From Anoplolepis gracilipes (Eukaryota > Arthropoda > Insecta > Hymenoptera > Formicidae): a stretch of DNA of 64,000 nt. Location of the stretch: NCBI RefSeq assembly GCF_047496725.1, contig NC_132971.1, positions 2,244,501-2,308,500 on the forward strand, read 5' to 3'. The position numbers and the translations under genes were made by a program. Below, one piece after another: positions 56,042 to 64,000 of the stretch (position 1 is the stretch's first letter; every line of letters begins with the position of its first letter). The notes beneath the pieces are model-generated. The model saw nothing but the letters and a program-made list of their open reading frames with translations. It did not search any database and was not told the DNA's origin.

Positions 56042-58318
56042 TTACATATTTTGCATGAAATTATTAGGATAGTTTTCCTTTTCTTCACATTTTTGGATAA
56101 TACCTGAAAACAAAAGCATAATTCTTTTGGTGTTTTGTGTAAAAAGAAGTTACATGATTTTATTGTTAGACAATATGTTGAAGTCTTACGTTTGCAAATT
56201 TTGTTTAAAGCACTAATGGTTGGTGAATCCGACATTTCTGTTAAAAAACTTTTACCCTCATCACAACATCTGGCTAGTAATGGGTCTAAAGGTATTGACC
56301 CTAAGAACTCTACATTCAGTTCCTCTGACATTGCCTGTGCACCACCTGTCGAAGCTGGGAATATTTCTGCAGTATTCTGTATATGAAGACAATTTCTCTT
56401 AATAACATATCTATAACATATCCTCTTTTTAATGTTGTCTCTAAATCTTGTTATCCTTACCTTGCATTTAGGGCATACAAAAATACTCATGTTCTCAATT
56501 ACACCTAAGATTGGAATGTTTACTTTTCTACAAAAATCAATTTCCTTTCTGACATCTAAAAGAGCAACTTGTGGCGGTGTTGTAATAATTATAGCACCTG
56601 TAATGCCAGTGCCTTTGAGGTAAGATGTAGCTGACAAGTGTTCGTCTGATGTACCAGGCGGTGTATCCAGTATAAGATAATCTAAAGTACCCCAGTCAAC
56701 TTCTGATAAAAATTGCCTGATCATCCCTACAAATGTAATGCATGCAAATTTCTATAGAATAAAAAATTGAAATATAAAAAACAAAAAGATGAAATTTTAA
56801 ACACAAATAGTACCATTCTTCTTTGGTCCTCTCCATATAACTGCATCACTGGGACTGCTGAGCAAAAATCCAATTGACATTAACGACAAGTTATCCTCGA
56901 TATACTGAAACAAATAATAATATGCAATATTAAACAATAGTTTTTTTATGGGCATAATATTCTAGTTTCAACAAGTTTACTTACTACAGGCGACCATCCT
57001 GATCCACTCTGATGAACTTGTTCACCAAGTACTCCAAGTACTCTCGGTTGTGATGGTCCACAAATGTCGATGTCCAATACTCCAATCTATGCACATAAAA
57101 CATAGATGAGATTTAAAATTTAATATAATTAAAAATATAATATTTCAATATATTATAAATAAATTAATTAATATTTTTGATACTTGTTTATTGATGTATG
57201 CTTTATTTATCTTGATTTAAAATACGAAAAGAATGAGGACACTAAAACTTTGGTAATCAATAAAGGACTCTGGCACAAGTTGATACGACATACATAGGTA
57301 TATATCAGTTGACTATAGATATTCTTATCTGAGGTTATTTCCTAGTAAACTGGGGGCATTCACTATGTTAGAATGTACATTGAAAATCACATGGATGTGC
57401 TTGGAATGGGCAGAAGGGTGAGTTGTTGCACCAACTTATTTTTCAATCTTGCTATAAAATCTATTATTTATATAATTATGAAATATATGTAGCATTTATA
57501 TTAGGATTTATCTTTCAATACAAGAAATAAATAAATAAATTGAATGTAAGATATAAGAAACTAATTCTTTGTATCCTTGATGGAAAACATGTTTCAAGCA
57601 AATATAAATTTAGTATTAGTTTCACTTATGATTAGTTGTAACTGATTAAACTTACATTTCTATCGAAATTATTTGCCGCAAAGCATCTGGATATCAATGA
57701 TGTCACAGTACTTTTGCCAACTCCTCCTTTGCCTGAAAGCACTAGTAGCTTATTCCGTACTGAGGACAATCTTTCTTTCACAAGCGCTATACCAGGATCT
57801 GGTTGTTTAGTAGCTCCAGACGAACACAGTGACTGGTTTGGGCATCCTGCGCAAGCTGAAGCTTTGCCAGCATTTTCACTCTGAGTCCCAGGGCAGTCTA
57901 AAAATACACTTCATAAATTCTAATATAATTCTTTAACGTTGCAAATACACATAATAAAAATAATTTATGGTGGACATAAAATATTCATAACACTTTACAT
58001 TTTATTTTATATAATCATACATTATATACTTCTTAAGTAATTTCAAATGCTCTTGAAAAAAAATTTTATTAAAATTGTAATATATGAAAATATTATATAT
58101 ACAAGAGAGAGATGTAGAAGTATCGTTTCATCCTAACCTTAAATTTTTTGACATTTGATATAGAAATATAATATAAGGTAAATGACATATTACTATAATG
58201 GTGTAATCTTAGAGAATGTTAAGTTACTTCTAATTATTACTTTAATATATTTTTAAAATCAATTGATATCAGAAAGCGTATATTTACGTTCGGGAGCTTC
58301 ACTAGGTACATCTGCCAT
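56042..58318 (-). CDS. NUBP1: Cytosolic Fe-S cluster assembly factor NUBP1 / Nbp35 (326 aa, 7 coding exons)
   Basis: P-loop scaffold ATPase that, with NUBP2/Cfd1, builds and transfers [4Fe-4S] clusters to cytosolic and nuclear proteins. Exons, 5' to 3': 58318-58288, 57897-57656, 57086-56985, 56904-56814, 56726-56461, 56376-56190, 56103-56042; all GT-AG, phase kept, 981 nt. The N-terminal cluster-binding motif is complete: Cys12, 26, 29, 35 (C-X13-C-X2-C-X5-C). The deviant Walker A motif is [10 protein letters not shown] at 65-74, and [10 protein letters not shown] is in exon 5. The C-terminal CPKC (Cys238, Cys241) bridges the scaffold dimer. Length matches animal orthologues (about 320 aa). 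The tail after exon 6 ([16 protein letters not shown]) is the usual variable end. An acceptor just upstream of the ATG (TTTATTACAG, exon start 58,338) implies a separate noncoding first exon. The gene is divergent from the tektin gene. Confidence 0.96.
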
Positions 58319-58868
58319 GTTGATTCTTTATGAGTCAACTGTAATAAATATATAGGAAATAAAAAAATATTTTTTTTTTAATTTATTTTTTATAAATTTT
58401 GTAATCTATATTTAATTATATTTAATTTTATTATTTTTTTCTTTTAAAGAAATTTTTTTATGAATGATTAGCTCAAACTCTTATCTTAACTCTTAAGTAC
58501 TTAATAAAAAAATGTGACTTATACACAATGATTATGCATTTCTCAACAATAATAATCATAAATTAATTTCTCATTGTATAAGTAATTTTAATTATAATGT
58601 ATATTTTTATGATTGGTCAGATTAAAAAATATATGTATATAAAGTTATCTTAAAAATAAAAAAAAAATTTTACATGTTATATATACCAAAATTGAATAAA
58701 ATATATATAATAAAGTTTTTACTACTTTTGTATTTTAAATCGTTCTAATAACTTGCTAAGATTACATTAATATTAATCTTATTTTATAAAGATTTTAAAT
58801 ATATAATATTTTTAAACTTTATGAAGATAATATGTATTTTTTACACAACTGTATACTTTAATTTGTAG
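58319..58868. promoter_or_regulatory. Shared intergenic/5' region between NUBP1 and tektin
   Basis: About 550 bp of AT-rich DNA between divergent coding starts. On the minus strand an acceptor at 58,339/58,338 precedes the NUBP1 ATG. On the plus strand an acceptor (TTTAATTTGTAG) ends at 58,868, directly before the first tektin coding exon. Both genes therefore probably have noncoding (or short coding) first exons here, and the true start sites lie inside this block. No core promoter motif is convincing. Confidence 0.45.
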
Positions 58869-58901
58869 CAATTGCAACCATGGAGTACAGTAGGAAGTTC
58901 A

Positions 58902-61083
58902 ATGCCTTATATGGAACCAATATTTCCAATTCGTATAGGCGATTATACCCGTACACATAACTTACTGCCATGGAGACCAAACATGGGATTTGAGAACACA
59001 GAAGTTATTCCCTTGTAAGTAGACTCAACGTCTTCTAGTAGTTATAAATTCATTTACTTTTTCTTATAATAATAGTAGTAGATGTGGGTCTTCAAATCCT
59101 TTATAGATACACAGAATGATATTGATCTAACAAACTTTGTGTGTGATGTTGTTATACACCATCTTTCTGTCATTTTCGCTTATCTTCCTCTTGGACAAAT
59201 AATCCGTACACAGGTTGAAATATAATACACATATATAAAAAATATAATTACTAATATTACTCTTTCACAGAGTTACAAAGTCAATACCAAGTTACACACT
59301 GGATACCAATAATAAAATGAGTACACAGCCATTAAAATTCCCGAATTTGATAACGGGCTATCAACGTAATCCTGTTCATGCGTCCCAAGCTGCCCTTTAT
59401 ACGAGATATGCACCACATGAATGGTTCCAGAAACAAATAAATTATTACAATGAATCAAGTTCACAGAGACATTACTCTGAGAGGACGCGAAATGATGCTC
59501 TGAGAATTATCAGGTACATATATAATAACAGGTTTTCTTAAGAAAAAGTATTTTTTAACATAGAACATTGTTGTGTTGCCTAAATCCAAAATTATCTTTT
59601 TATCTTTTAGAAATGCTGAAGAGAAAATACAACATGGTCAGTATGATACCAGCCGAAGACTTGGTGAAAGGATAAACGATATTACTTTTTGGCGCAATGA
59701 AGTGGTATCAGAACTAGAGAGAATGCTTCATGAAATTGAGAGACTTCAAGATTGTCGAAGTACCTTAGAAAAAGCAGTACGAGATATTGAAGGACCTTTA
59801 CATATTGCAGAGGAATGTCTTTATCACAGAGAAGCCAGAAAAGGTATATTACAGAGTCTCAATTATTTCATGTATGTTTCATGAAATATTATATAAAAAG
59901 AGTTCTGCTATAAAATTTTTATTTTTATTTTTTTATAGGCACAGAATTAGTACATGATGACTCAGAAAAATGTTTACTACGAGAAGTGGAGCATTTACGT
60001 ATAAATCAAAAGAAACTAGAAGCTTGTTTGGATAAATGCAAAGATCAGGTAAAATTTAGCCTGAATATCTTGATTTTTTTTTATATTTACATAATCTTTA
60101 ATCAATCAACACAATTAATTAATTAATATTATTTTGCTTGTAGTTACGAAATTGCAGAGCGTCGCAGAATCAATTAGAACTAGATTTAAAAAATAAGGAA
60201 AGTGCCTTAGGTATAGATACTATTTGTCATCAATTGAATAATCACACTCAAGGATTACAGTATTATTCCGGAATTGAGAAATATGATCCATGGTAATTAA
60301 TCATTTGTAAATGATTCTTATAACATTATACGATACAAATACATACCATTATCTGATTAGCGTTTCAGAACAAGAAAGCTGGGCAGATGCAGTGAACAGA
60401 ATAGTGCAAAAATCCCAAACGGAACGGAATAAGTCATGTCAATTACGTACTACTGCCGAAAGTCTTATCAATAAAGTTGCTCAAGAAATGTGGAATACAT
60501 GGAGTAACACCAATAATGCTTTAACACACAGATCTTCCGAATTACTGGAAGCTAAAAATAAGCTGCAACAACATTTGCAAAAGGTATCAAAGTTAATACG
60601 TGTATCTTTTTCAGATTAAAATGTGATTCGTAAAACATTACAGTTGCAACAAGAAATATTTGATGTTGAAAAAAATTTGGAATTAATGCGTAAAGCTATC
60701 GCTGATAAAAGTTATGCGACTAAGGTTGCTCATACAAGAATGGAAGCGAGAATGCATCGTCCTGATATAGAATTATGTCGTGATTATGCCTATGCAAGGT
60801 ACGTATTGTATCCTGACAACGTGACATTATCAAAAAACGTGAGATATTATTTCAAAATATTATTTTTTGCAGTCTTCAAAAAGAAATTGACGAAATAAAT
60901 CATCAACTCGAAAAAATGCACAAGGCACTGAAAGATCTCGAGAATCAACACCAGAAATTGTTGAGAACTCGAACTAAGTTGGAACATGATCTCGCACTTA
61001 AAATTGATGCGTTATACATCGATAAGGAGAAAGTCTGCGGTCTCAGACGCGCGTATCCTGTTAATGCATTGTTTAGATTTTAA
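58902..61083 (+). CDS. TEKT3-like: Tektin-3-type axonemal protein (about 478 aa, 8 coding exons)
   Basis: Tektins are coiled-coil filaments lining the inside of doublet microtubules in cilia and sperm flagella. Exons: 58902-59014, 59271-59513, 59611-59843, 59939-60048, 60144-60292, 60361-60583, 60644-60798, 60873-61083; all GT-AG, phase kept, 1437 nt. The near-invariant tektin nonapeptide is present as RPDIELCRD at residues 396-404. Other tektin-3 features are LPWRPN near the N terminus, YTRYAPHEWF, LGERINDITFW, ECLYHRE, VSEQESWADA and a heptad-rich C terminus. Length matches tektin-3 (about 490 aa). The start is uncertain: the frame stays open upstream to an acceptor at 58,868/58,869 (QLQPWSTVGSS precedes the Met used here), so a further upstream coding exon is possible. 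Expected expression is testis or mechanosensory neurons, where insects keep axonemes. Confidence 0.94.
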
Positions 61084-61222
61084 TGGCTTATTCTCTGTTA
61101 GTGCCATGTTCTGAATACTGCCAGTCATGAGAATATTTAATCGTGTCATTTGGAATACACTCCTAGAGGAATTTAGGCTATGTGATATTTCCATATCCCC
61201 AAAACAAATTTGGAAAAAAGAC

Positions 61223-61228
61223 ATTAAA
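61223..61228 (+). terminator. Candidate poly(A) signal ATTAAA of tektin
   Basis: ATTAAA lies 140 bases past the tektin stop. It is the first close variant of the canonical signal on this strand. It is 2 bp from the opposite-strand AATAAA of COX11. Confidence 0.5.
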
Positions 61229-61230
61229 TA

Positions 61231-61236
61231 TTTATT
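61231..61236 (-). terminator. Candidate poly(A) signal AATAAA of COX11
   Basis: Canonical AATAAA on the minus strand, 41 bases past the COX11 stop codon. Cleavage 10-30 bases further on would place the COX11 3' end inside the tektin 3' UTR. Confidence 0.6.
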
Positions 61237-61276
61237 ATTTTGTACAATTATAGTAACTATTAGAAATAATTACGTT

Positions 61277-62403
61277 TTACTTTACTGAATGACTTTTGGC
61301 GTAGCTTGGTATAGGCAATTTAAATCCTGGTTTGGCTTCGAAGAATGTATAAGACAAAATCACTTCATTGACAAATTCCATTTTTGGATCTTCTGTGAAT
61401 TCTGGATCAATATAGAAGAACACTGGCATATCGACCTTGTAAACACAAAAATAACTTTTATAATAACTTTTACAATACACTGCCTGAATTAATCATATAG
61501 ATTATACATTTATGCAAATGTTCATTCTTGCAATTCTTGTTGGTAGAATAAAAATTGATACTTAAAAAATATATTAAAACTTTTGTTAGATGCACAAAAA
61601 ATAGACTGTTATATTATTCCATATGCAATATTAATAAACTTACTTGTTCATGTGGATTAAGCATCTGTTCTTCGAAACAGAAACATTGTATTTTATTAAA
61701 GTATTGTCCTACTTCAAAAGGTAAAACATTATATGTGGATATTCCAATCACTCGTTCATTAGTCGGATTTGTGGCTGTGTAAAATGCTAAAGCTGTCTCT
61801 CCAGGAACAATTGTAATTTCTGTTTGCTGTGGCTTAAAATTCCATTGCATCGATGCCGCTGTATCTGCACTAAATTTAATTTTGATCTTCCTATTATTAA
61901 CAGGTGACATTGTGCTTAATTTAGTAGCATCATGACCAGCTGATATTGTTCCACCATAACTGTATGACTGTATAAAAGAAATATAGTTAATAAAAGGAAT
62001 ATATAGTAAATTATTACAAATATTGTTACACCGATAACACTAGTTGTAATACTTATTAAAATAATATATGGAACATTTAACTGAAACTTTTTTTTGGAAT
62101 CGTGACCTTAGTTCATTTCAGTTGAATGTATCTAATAGATAAGACTAAATTCGACAATATAACACTTATAATTAATATCAAAGAATCGCAATCGTGTACC
62201 TGGCAAAACATTCTATACAAAGGCACTGCTGAGTAACTTAATCCAACTACCAGAACTCCGACTCCAGTCCAGTAGAAAGTAGTCGAACGTATTCTTTTTT
62301 TAAACGAGCTGTCAGAGTGATCTTTCATTAAATTTCGTGATACATTGGTATGTATTTGTCTAACGCAAGCTCGTGTCAATCGTTGACAGATATTAAAATA
62401 CAT
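61277..62403 (-). CDS. COX11: Cytochrome c oxidase assembly protein COX11, mitochondrial (228 aa, 3 exons)
   Basis: Copper chaperone of the inner mitochondrial membrane that delivers copper to the CuB site of cytochrome oxidase subunit 1. Exons, 5' to 3': 62403-62200, 61967-61644, 61435-61277; all GT-AG, phase 0 at both junctions, 687 nt. Residues 1-30 are basic and Ser/Thr-rich without a run of acids (matrix targeting type). The single membrane segment is about residues 43-62, followed by the conserved Cys67 (LYRMFCQ). The copper-binding CFCF motif is at 163-166 in IQCFCFEEQML, and DMPVFFYIDPEF begins exon 3. The sequence is collinear with the family over the whole intermembrane-space domain. 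It converges on tektin (193 bp between stop codons) and is divergent from the next plus-strand gene. Confidence 0.96.
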
Positions 62404-62880
62404 CTTTCCGTTCTGTCAACAATTCAAGGTTAACCTATAAGACTGTTTGACATACGATTATGTATCGTATATGAAATTAAATTCTTCTCGAAAGCATAAT
62501 AATATTAAACAGTAGATAAACTGGTTCTTTTAGCGAGGCACGCGTATCAGTATCAATATCGCAAAATTCGATAAAATTATAAAGACAATATCGATGTATT
62601 ATCATGTGCCAAGCAGCACTCCATGCTGCCTGCTGCCTGCGACATCTAGCGCTACCTTCGCTAATTTTATACCGCGCGATAATTATTCAATATATGTATA
62701 GCTAGTAATTTTATCAAAATAATATACTAAATTTTAACTTATATTGCTTGTAATTACTTGATGTAATTCATGTAAATGTAAGTTGACATTATCATAATTA
62801 TATACAAAATTCAAAACAATCTTATTTAGCAAGTAAAGATAATCTGAAATTACATATATATAAAGCACGCTCTAACGAAA
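62404..62880. promoter_or_regulatory. Divergent promoter region, COX11 (minus) and the 62.9 kb transcription unit (plus)
   Basis: About 480 bp between the COX11 ATG and the CpG-containing block at 62.88 kb. It includes a GC-rich patch at about 62,610-62,675 with a repeated CTGCCTG and the sequence GCGACATCTAGCGCTACC. The latter is close to the insect/vertebrate CTCF core (GCGCCATCTAGCG) with one mismatch. Binding is inferred, not shown. Confidence 0.35.
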
Positions 62881-62884
62881 TTCA

Positions 62885-63108
62885 AATTTATTATCGCACA
62901 GCGCGTTCTGTCGGAAGTGGAATAAAGTGTAGCACAGGTGTAGGTTGTTATTCTTCAAACGCGCGCACAGTGTATCGTGACTCTTTCCATGTGTGCTTCG
63001 CATATAATTTAAATTCGCGTAATAATCATAGTCACGAGCAATTTTGTATAACGCGATTCAGTGTCAAGTGTGTTTTCGTTTCGTTTGTACAAATAATATT
63101 TGTCTACC
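62885..63108 (+). promoter_or_regulatory. Candidate first noncoding exon (copy A) of a plus-strand gene extending beyond the window
   Basis: CpG-bearing sequence with GCGCGC blocks, few ATGs and no long frame, ending at a strong donor (TCTACC|GTGAGTAAA; exon end 63,108). It resembles a 5' UTR exon. The region 62,961-63,069 is similar to 63,421-63,558. Confidence 0.4.
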
Positions 63109-63420
63109 GTGAGTAAACGGAAAATCGCGATATCGGAAAGCAAATCTGAATTTTCGTAAAATTTCTTTTAAATTTATATTAATTATATATATATATATAT
63201 ATAGATAACAAGTTTCTTAAAATATTTTGATCAATTTATGTATGATTAAGGAATATTTATTGTATATTATACATATATAAGACAATAGTATTCGAAGTAA
63301 TTTTTTCATCATATGTAAAAATAATGCGAAGTCAACAGCGATTATCGAGATGCAAGTTTCGATTCTCGCGTGACGTAGTTGTATCGAAATTCGTGTGAAG
63401 GTGAACAATAGTGTTTTAAA

Positions 63421-63663
63421 GCGCGCGCAGAACAGTCGTGAGTGTAACGTATGTACTTTGATTTGATTTATAATTCGTATAATAATCGCAATTTTTCAGT
63501 AATAATTACGAGTCGCGAGAGTGATTTTACGTACAACGCGGATTCGAATAGTGTCAAATACCTCCACCTCGTGCGTAAAAAGTGTTATATCGAGATTTTC
63601 GGTACGAATAAAATTCGATTCCGGGATATAAACGTTATATGTCCGTATGATTTGGAGATGTAG
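63421..63663 (+). other. Diverged second copy of the first-exon region (copy B)
   Basis: It shares with copy A, in the same order, GCGCGC then TCGTGA, an ATTYRWAATTCGYRTAATAATC block, and TTTTRYRTAACGCG-like sequence followed by ATTC...AGTGTCAA. A 70-codon frame starts at 63,451, but its product has no recognisable domain and I do not call it a gene. This may be an alternative first exon made by tandem duplication. Confidence 0.35.
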
Positions 63664-63897
63664 CAAATAATCATTAGTAAGAAACTATTGTACTTATTTT
63701 AGATGTTTGTTTGTATGTGTTGTATGTTAATTTTTTTAACTTGCATATATATATATATTTAAATTATAAATTTGCATGAAAGGAAAAAAAATAGAAGAAA
63801 ATATATAGATTTTCAGTATTTTAAAAAAATAAAAAAAAATTTATATAAAAAATTTTTTACATATTAAATTTACATATATATTTAAAAATGTTTATAG

Positions 63898-63985
63898 GTC
63901 AATGCTTACCAACTGGATAGGCGAACAATTTTGAAGAGATTCTATCGAAGTCGAGGGAGGGTTCAAGAGCAGCAGATTAATAAGA
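63898..63985 (+). CDS. Candidate internal exon at right edge (88 nt)
   Basis: An acceptor (AATGTTTATAG) precedes and a donor (ATAAGA|GTACGTAG) follows. One frame is open across the whole exon (29 codons, basic, containing TILKRFYRSRGRV). The same segment also contains a short ATG frame that stops after nine codons, so a 5' UTR exon is equally possible. I do not recognise the peptide. The gene continues beyond the window. Confidence 0.3.
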
Positions 63986-64000
63986 GTACGTAGATAATTG

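Noticed and set aside
59317..59541. Tektin exon 2 as a stand-alone small gene
   Set aside because: It is one exon of an eight-exon gene; junctions on both sides keep phase.

Overview
This 64 kb window is nuclear DNA from an animal, most likely a hymenopteran insect and possibly an ant. The background is very AT-rich, with scattered CpG-rich islands, abundant (CT)n, (TA)n and (A)n simple repeats and small foldback DNA elements. The genes have short introns with GT-AG borders. No ribosomal-binding or operon logic is present. The insect assignment is an inference from gene content and composition; no marker fixes a species.

Layout. Positions 1-35,600 hold no coding gene I can support. This stretch is AT-rich with GC/CpG islands (about 0.6-1.15, 3.5-3.9, 4.4-4.65, 8.1-8.5, 14.7-15.1, 17.2-17.7, 27.9-28.3 and 31.3-31.9 kb), homeodomain-type TAATTA sites, simple repeats and three foldback elements. 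At 35.6-36.35 kb there is a CpG-rich, promoter-like block with two good minus-strand splice donors. The left part of the window may therefore be the first intron(s) of a minus-strand gene whose coding exons lie outside the window. At 39.05-39.51 kb a second promoter-like block points to the right and probably feeds the intronless coding exon of a ten-finger C2H2 zinc-finger protein (44,049-46,382).

From 50.2 to 62.4 kb there is a compact cluster of four ordinary genes whose exons I joined by splice signals with reading phase kept at every junction: a lysosomal alpha-glucosidase-like GH31 enzyme with an N-terminal membrane anchor (minus, 17 coding exons, 1049 aa); the cytosolic Fe-S scaffold ATPase NUBP1/Nbp35 (minus, 7 coding exons, 326 aa); a tektin-3-type axonemal protein (plus, 8 coding exons, about 478 aa); and the mitochondrial copper chaperone COX11 (minus, 3 exons, 228 aa). 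NUBP1 and tektin are divergent across about 0.55 kb. Tektin and COX11 converge, and their poly(A) signals sit 2 bp apart on opposite strands. COX11 is divergent from the start of another plus-strand gene (62.9 kb onward) whose first-exon region appears to be duplicated. A candidate internal exon of that gene sits at the right edge.

The genes do not form a pathway. The cluster combines housekeeping functions (glycogen or maltose hydrolysis, Fe-S assembly, cytochrome oxidase assembly) with one cilium/sperm-tail gene. The most unusual features are noncoding: two 660-700 bp near-complete foldback elements, a compact 137 bp three-armed hairpin upstream of the glucosidase gene, a phased TAATTA cluster, a 23 bp dyad, a 127 bp segment with splice signals on both strands, and the duplicated first exon at 63 kb. 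I saw no evidence for a wholly new multi-gene system.
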